Below, piece by piece: positions 54,600 through 63,804 of a stretch of DNA of 64,000 nt; position 1 is the first letter of the stretch; the number at the start of each line of letters is the position of its first letter. The stretch is from Nitrincola sp048264025 (GTDB lineage Bacteria > Pseudomonadota > Gammaproteobacteria > Pseudomonadales > Balneatricaceae), in the NCBI RefSeq assembly GCF_048264025.1, contig NZ_JBLXDN010000001.1:248001-312000 (forward strand). Reading direction: 5' to 3'. The position numbers and the translations under genes were made by a program. The notes beneath the pieces are model-generated. The model saw nothing but the letters and a program-made list of their open reading frames with translations, was not told the origin of the DNA and ran no database searches.

Positions 54600-54707
54600 A
54601 GGGCTGATGGGATCGGATCTGTCTGACCCTGTGCGCCAGGGAAGGCGCACTGGAGCCCCCATGGATGGGTTCATGGCGTGTCAGACAGATCCGATCCCAT
54701 TAGCCCT
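54600..54707 (+). repeat. Palindromic repeat element, copy 2
   Basis: A 28-bp inverted repeat with one mismatch (54600-54627 with 54680-54707; arms contain GATCGGATCTGTCTGAC) encloses GTGCGCC/GGCGCAC. On the plus strand the core is GCGCCAGGGAAGGCGC, then CATGGATG, then GCGTGTCA, matching copy 1 block by block with 11-12 and 7-8 base spacers. The outer arms differ completely from those of copy 1. Confidence 0.9.
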
Positions 54708-54766
54708 ATGACCTACAGAGGTCAAATAATCCACAGAGGCCCCATCAAGCCGAAATGAACACGATA

Positions 54767-56272
54767 TTATGCGCTCTTGGCGATAATCTCTTTCCACTTG
54801 GCCGGGCCGGTGTTGTGAACGGATTCGCCTTTCACATCGACAGCCACGGTTACTGGCATATCCTTGACTTCAAACTCGTAGATAGCTTCCATACCCAGTT
54901 CAGGGAAGGCCAGCACTTTGGCGCCGACTATCGCTTTGGATACCAGATACGCCGCGCCGCCTACGGCCATCAGATATACCGCTTTGCTGTCCTTGATGGC
55001 TTCAATGGCAACAGGGCCACGCTCGGATTTACCGATCATACCCAGAAGTCCAGTAGTCTCCAGTATCTGACGGGTAAATTTGTCCATACGGGTTGAGGTT
55101 GTTGGACCAGCCGGGCCTACGACTTCATCACGGACTGGATCAACCGGGCCAACGTAGTAGATAAAGCGCCCGTTGAGGTCAACCGGCAGTGTCTCGCCGT
55201 TGTTGAGCATTTCTATCATTTTCTTGTGGGCTGCATCGCGACCGGTGAGCATTTTGCCGTTCAGCAGCACCGTTTCACCCACCTGCCACTGAGCGACTTC
55301 TTCCGGGGTAACTTCATCCAGATTGACGCGACGGGTATTGCTTCCTACTTCAAAGGTCACTTCCGGCCAGTCGTCCAGGCTTGGCGGTGTCAGCTCGGCC
55401 GGACCTGAACCATCCAGGGTGAAGTGGGCATGACGCGTAGCGGCACAGTTTGGAATCATGCACACCGGCAGGGAGGCGGCATGGGTTGGGTAATCCATGA
55501 TTTTAATATCCAGCACAGTCGTCAGGCCACCCAGACCCTGAGCTCCGATACCCAGAGCATTGACCTTATCCATGATTTCCAGACGCAGTTCTTCAACACG
55601 ATTCTGTGGGCCACGTTCGCGAATTTCATGGATATCAATCGGGTCCATCAGCGATTCTTTAGCCATGACAGCGGCTTTTTCAGCTGTACCACCGATGCCT
55701 ATGCCCAACATGCCCGGTGGACACCAGCCAGCGCCCATCGTTGGAACCGTTTTAACGATCCAGTCTACGATACTGTCTGATGGATTCAACATCGCCATCT
55801 TGGATTTATTTTCAGAACCGCCGCCTTTCGCCGCGACATGCACCTCGACTTCATCCCCTTCGACTATCTCATAATGGATAACCGCCGGAGTGTTGTCTTT
55901 GGTGTTCTGACGCTTACCGGCTGGATCGGCCAGGATAGAGGCACGCAGTACATTATCCGGATTCAGGTAAGCACGGCGCACACCTTCATTAACCATGTCG
56001 GTCACGCTCATCTGCGCATCCCACTGGACATTCATACCCACTTTCAAGAACACAGTCACGATGCCTGTATCCTGACAAATCGGGCGCTTGCCTTCAGCAC
56101 ACATCCGCGAGTTGATCAAAATCTGCGCCATAGCATCTTTGGCAGCGGGGTTTTCTTCCCGCAGATACGCCTCATGCACCGCTTTAACAAAATCAATCGG
56201 ATGATAGTAGGAGATGAACTGCAGCGCATCGGCGATGCTGCTGATGAAATCGTCTTGGCGAATTACGCTCAT
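54767..56272 (-). CDS. Class I (iron-sulfur) fumarate hydratase
   Basis: This 501-residue enzyme interconverts fumarate and malate in the TCA cycle, using a [4Fe-4S] cluster that oxygen and peroxide damage. Single-chain class I features are visible: ICQDTGIV, GWCPPGMLGIGIGGT, and PVCMIPNCAATRHAHF holding cluster cysteines in the alpha part, then the beta part (NGKMLTGRDAAHKKM, GPAGPTTSTRMDKF). ATG 56272 with GGAG 10 bases upstream gives the usual start; the frame also has an ATG eight codons earlier at 56296. It resembles E. coli FumA/FumB; which paralogue it is cannot be said. Confidence 0.95.
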   Translation of the reverse strand: MSVIRQDDFISSIADALQFISYYHPIDFVKAVHEAYLREENPAAKDAMAQILINSRMCAEGKRPICQDTGIVTVFLKVGMNVQWDAQMSVTDMVNEGVRRAYLNPDNVLRASILADPAGKRQNTKDNTPAVIHYEIVEGDEVEVHVAAKGGGSENKSKMAMLNPSDSIVDWIVKTVPTMGAGWCPPGMLGIGIGGTAEKAAVMAKESLMDPIDIHEIRERGPQNRVEELRLEIMDKVNALGIGAQGLGGLTTVLDIKIMDYPTHAASLPVCMIPNCAATRHAHFTLDGSGPAELTPPSLDDWPEVTFEVGSNTRRVNLDEVTPEEVAQWQVGETVLLNGKMLTGRDAAHKKMIEMLNNGETLPVDLNGRFIYYVGPVDPVRDEVVGPAGPTTSTRMDKFTRQILETTGLLGMIGKSERGPVAIEAIKDSKAVYLMAVGGAAYLVSKAIVGAKVLAFPELGMEAIYEFEVKDMPVTVAVDVKGESVHNTGPAKWKEIIAKSA

Positions 56273-56360
56273 GGGTGACTTTCTCCGGTCAGACATTTTT
56301 CAATTAATTGACAGGCGGATGCAGAACTTAGCCTGCACCGGCAAAAACACACATTATACC

Positions 56361-56391
56361 TAAAACCCGACGCTATTTCCGTCAGGTTTTA
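56361..56391 (-). terminator. Terminator hairpin after the MCP gene
   Basis: TAAAACCCGACG (56361-56372) pairs with CGTCAGGTTTTA (56380-56391), 11 of 12. On the minus strand the stem ends in GGGTTTTA, giving a short T-run. It lies 34 bases after the chemotaxis receptor stop. Confidence 0.6.
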
Positions 56392-56424
56392 GTCGTAGTG
56401 CTACTGGTCGTGAAAAGAGAAGAC

Positions 56425-58100
56425 TCAGCTAAGTTTAAACTGCTGAACGTGTTGTTGCAGGCTAGCCGACAGACGTGCCAGTTCCTGACTGGCTGAGGTC
56501 ACCTGGTTCGCTGCGGTGGCGGTTTCATCAATCGCTTGAGTGATGTTAGTGATATTCTGATTGATCTCTTCAGCGACCGATGACTGTTCTTCAGCTGCCG
56601 TTGCGATCTGTGCATTCATATCATTAATTGCATTCACTGACGCACTGATTGCCTTGAGAGCCTCACCGGCATGATTGGCCTGCTCGACCGCTTGCAAACC
56701 TTGCTGCCTGCCCTGTTCCATCTGTCTGGCAGCCTGACCAGAACCTTCCTGCACGCGATTAATCCGCGCCTGAATATCACCGGTTGACGCTTGAGTGCGG
56801 CTGGCCAGTGAGCGCACTTCATCGGCCACCACAGCAAAACCGCGGCCTTGATCTCCGGCACGTGCCGCCTCAATCGCCGCATTCAGTGCCAACAGGTTAG
56901 TTTGCTCGGCAATTTCCTGGATCACATTCAACACAGAGCCTATCTCATCACTGTCTTTGACCAACTGCGTCATACTATTGGCTGACTTTTCAATCTCGGC
57001 GGCCAACTGATTAATCACCTGCACCACCCGAGTCACCACCTGCATACCAGTGTTGGTTTCAGACTGTGCTGACTGTGCCGCATTGGAGGCCGCTGACGCA
57101 TTTTTGGCGACATCCATCACCGTAGCCGCCATTTCATTCATGGCAGTTGCCACCTGGGTGATCTCCATCTGCTGTAATTGCACCTGAGTATTGGTCTGAC
57201 CACTGGAGGCTGACAGCTGTTCTGCGGCGGCAGACACCTGCACAGAGGCATCAGAGATCTGTTTCATCAGTTTTTCAGGGTATCCACCATGTCACTAAAC
57301 GAGGCTAACAAACTGTCTTTGCCAGCCGCAGACACATCAATTTTGACCGTCAGATCGCCCTCAGCTACCTGACGCACCACCTGTTGTACATAGGCCGGTT
57401 CACCACCTAACTGCCCCATAACACGGCGGGTGATCAGGATTCCAGCGGCTAGAGCTATGAAGAAGCCGACTGTCACTGCAATGATCGTGATCACTACTTC
57501 AAGCTCGGCTTCAGCAATCGCTTTAACAACAGACTCATCCGAAACCTGTAAATTTCGTCTGATCATGTCATCCAGTTGCTGGCGCATGGCTGTTGATACT
57601 GAAGTATAGGCTTCAAACAAGCCTTCAAACTCGGTGTGTGCCTGCTGATAGACGTTGTCAGAACCAGCCTGGCTCATCCGCAACACTACCGCATCCATAA
57701 GCCCTAGCTCTTCACGCCAGCTTCGCATCGCAGTTCTCAGACGCTGATATCCGGCTTCACCCTCTACACTTTTGGGTATAGCATCATAACGTGCCATAAC
57801 CTCATCCAGATGTTTCCAGGAAGCAGCTCGCTGTGCCAGCAAGTCGGTTAGCTGGCGTCCAGTGTTTGGTGTCCACTCCGACAGCATCAACATATTCAGG
57901 GTTTGTGCACGTGTGGTCAGACGCTCTTCATTCATTTCACTCAGCAGTGTCACACTAGGCAAACGCACTTCACCCAACTCAGCAATATCGGCTTTCATTC
58001 GCGTTCCAGCGATGATGCTGAGCAAACCCACCAACAGTAGAATCAGCGTAACGACAGAAAAGCCCATAGCCAATAACACACTTAACTTCATATTGCGCAC
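56425..58100 (-). pseudogene. Methyl-accepting chemotaxis protein with a one-base frameshift
   Basis: The first part (58100-57267) has a transmembrane segment (about 4-26 in the MRNMKLSVLL start), a helical periplasmic ligand domain of the four-helix type, a second membrane segment and a HAMP domain (VRQVAEGDLTVKIDVSA), then stops after MVDTLKN. The second part (57267-56425) continues MKQISDASVQVSAAAEQLS and holds the whole cytoplasmic signalling domain with the hairpin tip (LNVIQEIAEQTNLLALNAAI; GFAVVADEVRSLASR). The join reads CTGAAAAACTGATG; one extra C after AAAAAC restores LKN-LMKQIS, the usual MCP sequence. GTG 58100 has AGGAG 8 bases upstream. The intact receptor would be about 558 residues. 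Reinitiation at the overlapping ATG would give only a soluble signalling fragment. Confidence 0.88.
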
Positions 58101-58204
58101 AAATCTTACTCCTCTATGCGCACTCCCTTGCACAGCTATGGATTATTCACCACAGCGCTAATAATTTTTGAATCATAAGTAAATTAGGTTAATACAGCGA
58201 GGTA

Positions 58205-59068
58205 CTACTGAAGCAATAACACACTGAAAACCAACCCGAAGCCCAGCAGCAAACGTGCCGTAGCCGGTGTCAGCGCCTTGCGTTTCATCACATGGGATGA
58301 AAGCAGTCTGAAAGGTTGAGGAATCAATAATATTACGCCCGCCAGTGGCCAGATCAAATTGATATAGCCCGCAAGACGCAGTCCCAGAGTGATGAGCAAA
58401 GCCGCACTCAACAGCACCAGATAAAGTCTTACGGCACGCTCATAACCAATACGCACGGTCAGCGTGCGTAGATCATCGGCACAATCACTTTCATAATCAC
58501 GCAGTTCATTACTCAGTAATAACAGCGCAACCAGACAGCTAAGCGGCAAGGATAGCCAGACAATACGCACATCAAAGGGGGCTCCCGCGGCCAGATAGCT
58601 GCCGGTAATCATCAACACACCCATTAACCAGAACACCATGACCACACCCAACCCGCGGTTTTTATAGTGTATGGGGGCCAGGGTGTATCCCAGTGCACCG
58701 ATCAATCCAACCAGACTGATCCACAGCAGCGGCAGCCCCGTCACGGACACCAGGTAGAGTCCGATCAGTGCAGCCAGCAGGAAGCACACTAGGCCAAAAC
58801 GAAAGTTATTATGAATACGCCGACACGCCAGTTGCATTTTGGCATTCTGATGTTCGGGTAGCAGTTTCAGGTCGGCATAGTCATTGATTAGATTCACACC
58901 AGCCTGCAGCAGCACACCCGCTAACAGTATTAATAGCACATTCAGCGGTAACCAGTAGCCTTCAGCGTAAGCCGATGCTATGCCGACCAAGCAAGCCATT
59001 AGCGCCACTGGAAAAGAGAAAGGCCGCAGCGCTCGGTAAAAGTGATACTTGCTTAAATCAGTACTCAT
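58205..59068 (-). CDS. UbiA-superfamily prenyltransferase
   Basis: This 287-residue protein has about eight membrane helices and the two aspartate motifs of UbiA-type aromatic prenyltransferases: NLINDYADL near residue 60 and NELRDYESD near residue 188. The layout is closest to MenA-like enzymes, which join an isoprenoid chain to an aromatic acceptor, but I cannot name the acceptor. It lies 9 bases downstream of trhP in the same direction. Confidence 0.82.
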   Translation of the reverse strand: MSTDLSKYHFYRALRPFSFPVALMACLVGIASAYAEGYWLPLNVLLILLAGVLLQAGVNLINDYADLKLLPEHQNAKMQLACRRIHNNFRFGLVCFLLAALIGLYLVSVTGLPLLWISLVGLIGALGYTLAPIHYKNRGLGVVMVFWLMGVLMITGSYLAAGAPFDVRIVWLSLPLSCLVALLLLSNELRDYESDCADDLRTLTVRIGYERAVRLYLVLLSAALLITLGLRLAGYINLIWPLAGVILLIPQPFRLLSSHVMKRKALTPATARLLLGFGLVFSVLLLQ

Positions 59069-59077
59069 GAAGTCAGA

Positions 59078-60412
59078 CTAATTTCGCACCGGTGCATTAG
59101 GGAGGTCGCGCATCAGCAAGGCATAGGTCATGTCGGTATCAAAATCGAGAGGAATACTGACTTTGTGACCCGAACCGGGGGCCGCATCCACTGAAGCGCC
59201 GCGCTTGTCGAGCAACTCACTCAAGCGAAAGCGTTTGTTACCGGCAGGCGTCATCAGTTCCAGGGTATCTCCAGTTTCGAAGCGGTTTTTAACATCGATC
59301 TGCAGCAGACCTTTGTTTACATCATGACTGAGCACTTCGCCGACAAATTGCTGATGCACACCCACCGAGTTACCGGTTTCATAATTCTGGTATTGATCAT
59401 GCACGTGGCGACGGTAGAAACCTTCGGTGTAACCCCGATTGGCCAGATTTTCCAACACATCCATGAGTTCCATATCGAACGGCTTGCCAATTACGGCATC
59501 ATCGATGGCTTTACGATAAGCCTGGGCGGTTCGGGCAACATAGTAGTGTGACTTGGTGCGCCCTTCAATTTTCAATGAATCCACGCCCATCGCGGCCAGC
59601 CGATGTACATGCTGAATGGCGCGCAGATCTTTTGAGTTCATGATGTAGGTGCCGTGCTCATCTTCAAAAGCAGGCATATAGTCATCCGGGCGTGAGGCTT
59701 CCTGCAACAATACAATTTTATTGCTCGGCATCCCCTCACCCAGGGTCGGCTCAAAGGTTTGAACCGGTACTATATCACCGGAATCATCCTGTTTGGCCTC
59801 ATGGGCATCATACTTCCAGCGACAGGCATTGGTGCAGGTGCCCTGATTAGGATCACGATGATTGATATAACCCGACAACAGACAACGACCTGAATAGGCA
59901 ATGCAGAGTGAGCCGTGCACAAAGACTTCGATTTCCATCTCCGGGCAGCGCTGGCGTATCTCTTCCACTTCGTCCAACGATAACTCGCGTGACAGAATCA
60001 CCCGTTCAATACCAGCCTGATGCCAGAATTTCACACTGGCCCAGTTCATGGTATTGGCTTGAACCGACAGGTGAATCGGCAGATCAGGGAAGCGCTCCTT
60101 GACCAGCATGATCAAACCGGGATCTGACATGATCAGCGCATCCGGCCCCATTTCGATCACCGGGACTATGTCATCCATGTAGGTTTTCAGCTTGGCGTTA
60201 TGCGGCAGAATATTACTGGCGACAAAGAACTTTTTACCGCGCTGATGCGCATAGGCTATGCCTTCAGCCAGGTGGTTGTAATTGAAATCATTATTACGCA
60301 CTCGCAGACTGTAACGAGGCTGTCCCGCATAGACAGCATCCGCACCGTAGGCAAAAGCATATTTCATGTTCTTCAACGTCCCGGCCGGGGACAGTAATTC
60401 TGGTTGTCGCAT
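59078..60412 (-). CDS. trhP: U32-family tRNA hydroxylation protein TrhP (YegQ)
   Basis: TrhP works in prephenate-dependent hydroxylation of uridine 34 in tRNA (ho5U), the first step toward cmo5U. The 444-residue protein has the U32 pattern: ELLSPAGTLKNMKYAFAYGADAVY, HLSVQANTMNW, the cysteine set in HGSLCIAYSGRCLLSGY and GTCTNACRW, and DSLKIEGRTKSHYYVA. Length fits the YegQ branch (about 450 residues). GTG 60418 and ATG 60412 are both possible starts; the ATG is chosen. Confidence 0.93.
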   Translation of the reverse strand: MRQPELLSPAGTLKNMKYAFAYGADAVYAGQPRYSLRVRNNDFNYNHLAEGIAYAHQRGKKFFVASNILPHNAKLKTYMDDIVPVIEMGPDALIMSDPGLIMLVKERFPDLPIHLSVQANTMNWASVKFWHQAGIERVILSRELSLDEVEEIRQRCPEMEIEVFVHGSLCIAYSGRCLLSGYINHRDPNQGTCTNACRWKYDAHEAKQDDSGDIVPVQTFEPTLGEGMPSNKIVLLQEASRPDDYMPAFEDEHGTYIMNSKDLRAIQHVHRLAAMGVDSLKIEGRTKSHYYVARTAQAYRKAIDDAVIGKPFDMELMDVLENLANRGYTEGFYRRHVHDQYQNYETGNSVGVHQQFVGEVLSHDVNKGLLQIDVKNRFETGDTLELMTPAGNKRFRLSELLDKRGASVDAAPGSGHKVSIPLDFDTDMTYALLMRDLPNAPVRN

Positions 60413-60489
60413 GATCACTCTACTCTGAAATTAAGCGCGCCATTGTGCCGATTTCAGCTCACAAAGGCAATTCAACAGCCCAGCCGGAC

Positions 60490-61425
60490 TCAGTTCAACT
60501 GCAGCTGCAAACGATTGATCTGCTCACGCAACTGCAACAAATCACGGTTTATTAGTTGCCGCGCATTGTTAATCGCACGGACATCCTCACGTAACTCAGC
60601 CAGGCTGATTTCGATCACAGCCAGTTCATCAGGCCCCGCTGTCTCTTCCTCGGCGACCAGCTCGGCCTCAAGTTCAGACAACTGACGCTTGATATTGTTT
60701 TCCAGTGATTGGTACTGCTGCTGTGCTGTCGTTAACTGTGTCTCGAATTCGCTCAATTGACTTGCTGATTGCTGCTGTTGCTCAGTCAAGCTCGAAACCT
60801 GGCTAATCAGTTGCTGCAATTCTTCGCTGCGCTCATCGTTTGCCGCACCACCTGAGCCGACAAGTTCGGATAACTGTGCAAGCTGTTGCTGCTGAGCCGT
60901 TATTTCGCCCTGTAGGCGCTCAAGCTCGGCTAGCGGCTCACTCACACCCGCCACACTATTCGACAGAGTTTGCAATTGTGCCTGGTTTTCTTGCTGTTGT
61001 TTCTCCAACTGCTCACGCTGAGAAACTTCCTGCTCTACACGCTGTAGCAACTCCTCCAATTGGGACTGTGCAGTCGCACGATCGGCGGTTTGCGCCTGCT
61101 GCAATGCAGTCAATTGCTCTTGCAACGTATCACCCGAGCGCTCCAGTGTATCCTGGCTGACGGTCAGGCCGGACTCCAATACGCTCAAGCGCTGCTGAGA
61201 CTCATCCAATAGCTGGCGCTGCTCCAACAACAGCCACCCCATACCGCCCAGCGCCAACACCAGAATCAATAACACCAGATTCAACAATAAACCACTACCG
61301 CGTCGAGGTTCCTGGGGCCTTTGAGGCTCGCGAAGCTCAAACTCATCGTCAAGCGGCGCTTTGGGATTTTGCACACTATCCCGGATACTTTCCGGATTAA
61401 ATCTAGGTTCCAGTTTATCGCTCAT
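60490..61425 (-). CDS. Coiled-coil membrane protein of unknown function
   Basis: The 311-residue product has a charged N-terminal stretch (about 1-43), one transmembrane helix (about 45-66) and about 230 residues of Gln/Glu/Leu-rich coiled coil (QQQLAQLSELV, QQQQSASQLSEFETQL). A short segment rich in Ser/Gly/Ala (residues about 188-196) breaks it. The layout resembles anchor or scaffold proteins; no family is recognised. It is transcribed leftward between groEL and trhP. Confidence 0.75.
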   Translation of the reverse strand: MSDKLEPRFNPESIRDSVQNPKAPLDDEFELREPQRPQEPRRGSGLLLNLVLLILVLALGGMGWLLLEQRQLLDESQQRLSVLESGLTVSQDTLERSGDTLQEQLTALQQAQTADRATAQSQLEELLQRVEQEVSQREQLEKQQQENQAQLQTLSNSVAGVSEPLAELERLQGEITAQQQQLAQLSELVGSGGAANDERSEELQQLISQVSSLTEQQQQSASQLSEFETQLTTAQQQYQSLENNIKRQLSELEAELVAEEETAGPDELAVIEISLAELREDVRAINNARQLINRDLLQLREQINRLQLQLN

Positions 61426-61487
61426 TGTTCACTAGGTCCGCACCTGTTTGTTCAAACTTAATCACATTCATCAGGGTTATATAACAC

Positions 61488-61544
61488 AAAAACCCCGTTG
61501 TCTGTCAGCTTACCTCAGGTAATTGCTGACAGACAACGGGGTTT
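61488..61544 (-). terminator. groEL rho-independent terminator
   Basis: A perfect 20-bp stem (61490-61509 with 61525-61544; AAACCCCGTTG pairing with CAACGGGGTTT) has an inner TTACC-TCA-GGTAA extension. On the minus strand it ends in GGGGTTTTTGTG, giving the T-run. It lies 34 bases past the groEL stop. Confidence 0.93.
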
Positions 61545-61578
61545 AGATCAGTCAGGGACTGGTCGGTGAGTGATCAGA

Positions 61579-63222
61579 TCACATCATTCCGCCCATGCCA
61601 CCCATACCACCCATGCCGCCCATATCAGGCATAGCAGGCTTGTCTTCTGGTAAATCAGCAATCATGGCTTCAGTGGTAATCATCATGCCGGCAATAGATG
61701 CCGCTGCCTGCAGTGCCGCACGGGTCACTTTGGCTGGATCGATAATACCCATTTCCATCATATCGCCATACTGGTCATTGGAAGCATTAAAGCCGAATGA
61801 ACCCTTACCTTCGCGAATTTTAGACACTACAACAGAGCCTTCACCACCGGCGTTGGCAACGATCTGACGCAAAGGAGCTTCGAGGGCACGGAAGGCCAGC
61901 TCGATACCGATGTTCTGATCATGGTTATCACCCAGCAGCTTACCGACGTTATCCAGCGCACGAATCAAGGCTACACCACCGCCAGGAACCACACCTTCTT
62001 CTACCGCAGCACGTGTGGCATGCAGCGCATCATCAACACGGGCTTTTTTCTCTTTCATTTCAACTTCAGTACCGCCACCGACTTTGATGACAGCAACGCC
62101 ACCGGCCAGTTTAGCTACACGTTCCTGCAGTTTTTCACGGTCATAATCAGAAGAGGTATCTTCGATCTGTACACGTACCTGCTGAACACGTGCTTCGATA
62201 TCGGCCTGAGCACCCGCACCATCAACAATGGTGGTATTCTCTTTGGTGATATTGATACGTTTGGCTTGACCCAGATGTTCCAGACCTGCCTGTTCCAGGC
62301 TCAGACCCACTTCTTCAGAGATAACCTGGCCACCGGTCAGAACAGCGATATCCTGCAGCATAGCCTTGCGACGATCACCGAAACCAGGTGCTTTAACAGC
62401 CGCCACTTTAACGATGCCACGCATGTTGTTGACAACCAGAGTTGCCAGCGCTTCACCTTCAACATCTTCAGAGATGATCAGCAGAGGACGGGAAGACTTA
62501 GCCGCCTGTTCCAGTACTGGTAGCAACTCACGAATGTTGGAGATTTTTTTGTCAACCAGCAGGATGTAAGGATCTTCCAGTTCAGCTGACATGTTTTCCT
62601 GGTTATTGATGAAGTAAGGTGACAGGTAGCCACGGTCAAACTGCATACCTTCAACCACATCCAGTTCGTTGTCAAAACCGGAACCTTCTTCAACAGTGAT
62701 AACGCCTTCCTGACCGACTTTTTCCATCGCTTCAGCGATGATGCGACCGATTTCGGAATCAGAGTTAGCTGAAATCGTACCAACCTGCGCAATCGCTTTG
62801 TAGTCAGTACAAGGTACAGACATCTTAGCCAGTTCAGCCACAACAGCCGCGGCCGCTTTGTCGATACCGCGCTTCAGGTCCATCGGGTTCATGCCAGCCG
62901 CAACAGACTTCAGACCTTCGTTAACAATTGCCTGAGCCAGAACAGTTGCGGTGGTAGTACCGTCACCGGCGACATCGTTAGCCTTGGAAGCAACTTCCTT
63001 GACCATCTGTGCGCCCATGTTTTCGAACTTGTCTTTCAGTTCAATTTCTTTTGCAACGGATACACCATCTTTGGTGATGACCGGTGAGCCATAAGATCTT
63101 TCCAACACCACATTACGGCCTTTCGGGCCCAGGGTTGTCTTTACCGCATCAGCCAGAATATTAACCCCTGCCAGCATGCGCTGACGGGCATCATTACCAA
63201 AACGTACGTCTTTAGCAGCCAT
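61579..63222 (-). CDS. groL: 60 kDa chaperonin GroEL
   Basis: This is the ATP-driven folding chamber protein. The 547-residue sequence starts MAAKDVRFGNDARQ, has the ATP loop TLGPKGRNVVLE and AGDGTTTATVL, the apical and intermediate domains, and the C-terminal GGM repeats (GGMGGMGGMGGMM) that line the cavity. The start has ACAGGA 10 bases upstream. It follows groES by 64 bases in the usual operon. Confidence 0.99.
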   Translation of the reverse strand: MAAKDVRFGNDARQRMLAGVNILADAVKTTLGPKGRNVVLERSYGSPVITKDGVSVAKEIELKDKFENMGAQMVKEVASKANDVAGDGTTTATVLAQAIVNEGLKSVAAGMNPMDLKRGIDKAAAAVVAELAKMSVPCTDYKAIAQVGTISANSDSEIGRIIAEAMEKVGQEGVITVEEGSGFDNELDVVEGMQFDRGYLSPYFINNQENMSAELEDPYILLVDKKISNIRELLPVLEQAAKSSRPLLIISEDVEGEALATLVVNNMRGIVKVAAVKAPGFGDRRKAMLQDIAVLTGGQVISEEVGLSLEQAGLEHLGQAKRINITKENTTIVDGAGAQADIEARVQQVRVQIEDTSSDYDREKLQERVAKLAGGVAVIKVGGGTEVEMKEKKARVDDALHATRAAVEEGVVPGGGVALIRALDNVGKLLGDNHDQNIGIELAFRALEAPLRQIVANAGGEGSVVVSKIREGKGSFGFNASNDQYGDMMEMGIIDPAKVTRAALQAAASIAGMMITTEAMIADLPEDKPAMPDMGGMGGMGGMGGMM

Positions 63223-63286
63223 TCTTAATAATCCTGTTCAATAATTCTGTTTAAAGTAAAAATAATCGGAACTGAAGACGCTGAAA

Positions 63287-63580
63287 TCAGCCTTCAATTA
63301 CCGCGAAAATTTCGCTTTCCTGCATGATCATCAGGTCTTCACCGTCAACTTTAACGACGTTAGAACCGGCATACTGACCAAACAGCACTTTGTCACCCAC
63401 TTTGACAGATGGCGCCTGAACATCACCGTTATTCAGGGTGCGACCTGGACCCACAGCTAATACTTCGCCACGGTTAGGTTTTTCAGCAGCGGAACCCGGC
63501 AGAACGATACCGCCTGCAGTGGTTTTTTCCTCTTCGCTGCGACGTATAACGACACGATCATGAAGTGGACGAATGTTCAT
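63287..63580 (-). CDS. groS: 10 kDa chaperonin GroES
   Basis: GroES is the heptameric lid of GroEL. The 97-residue protein has MNIRPLHDRVVIRRSEEE, the mobile loop (TTAGGIVLPGSAAEKP) and DGEDLMIMQESEIFAVIEG at the C-terminus. CAGGAG lies 8 bases before the ATG. Its leader includes a 9-bp inverted repeat (CCTGTTGAA at 63653-63661 with TTCAACAGG at 63696-63704). Confidence 0.99.
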   Translation of the reverse strand: MNIRPLHDRVVIRRSEEEKTTAGGIVLPGSAAEKPNRGEVLAVGPGRTLNNGDVQAPSVKVGDKVLFGQYAGSNVVKVDGEDLMIMQESEIFAVIEG

Positions 63581-63708
63581 CTGGTTTTTCTCCTGGTATG
63601 TAGGAACAGATTTAATATTGTTGATTTTTTAATTGCCAGCGTCTGACGTTGTCCTGTTGAAGCATGACAGTTAGTTAAGGCCAACCTTGGTCAAATTCAA
63701 CAGGGAGT

Positions 63709-63724
63709 CTGAAAAAAATTTCAG
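63709..63724. repeat. Palindrome copy A in the groES leader
   Basis: CTGAAAAAAATTTCAG forms a 6-bp perfect stem with a 4-base loop. The same 16 bases recur at 63789-63804, 80 bases away, on the other side of the predicted heat-shock promoter. Confidence 0.85.
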
Positions 63725-63750
63725 TGAGCCAGGGCGCTGAACCCTGACGC

Positions 63751-63781
63751 ATATGTGGGGTGGGTAGGTTGGGATTTCAAT
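63751..63781 (-). promoter_or_regulatory. Predicted sigma-32 heat-shock promoter of groESL
   Basis: On the minus strand ATTGAA (63781-63776) lies 15 bases before CCCCACATAT (63760-63751). This fits the RpoH consensus (CTTGAA, 13-17 bases, CCCCATnT) and lies 170 bases before the groES ATG. No CIRCE element is seen. Confidence 0.75.
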
Positions 63782-63788
63782 ATCAAAA

Positions 63789-63804
63789 CTGAAAAAAATT
63801 TCAG
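63789..63804. repeat. Palindrome copy B over the fxsA stop
   Basis: This is the second copy of CTGAAAAAAATTTCAG. On the minus strand it reads CTGAAATTTTTTTCAG and includes the TGA stop of fxsA, so it could end fxsA transcription just before the groESL promoter. Confidence 0.8.

Larger units (their letters stand above)
54275..54766. other. Intergenic region with two palindromic elements
   Basis: These 492 bases lie between cls and the fumarase gene and show no credible reading frame. They hold two long inverted-repeat elements in opposite orientation (separate entries) and about 150 bases of unremarkable sequence between them. Fumarase transcription is leftward and converges here with cls. 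Confidence 0.8.

Noticed and set aside
57262..57276. Programmed -1 frameshift in the MCP gene
   Set aside because: The site has GAAAAAC, not a full X-XXY-YYZ slippery heptamer, no clear downstream structure was seen, and MCPs are not known to use frameshifting. A one-base deletion is simpler.
61921..62523. 200-codon plus-strand frame inside groEL
   Set aside because: It is antisense to a perfectly conserved groEL and has no family resemblance.
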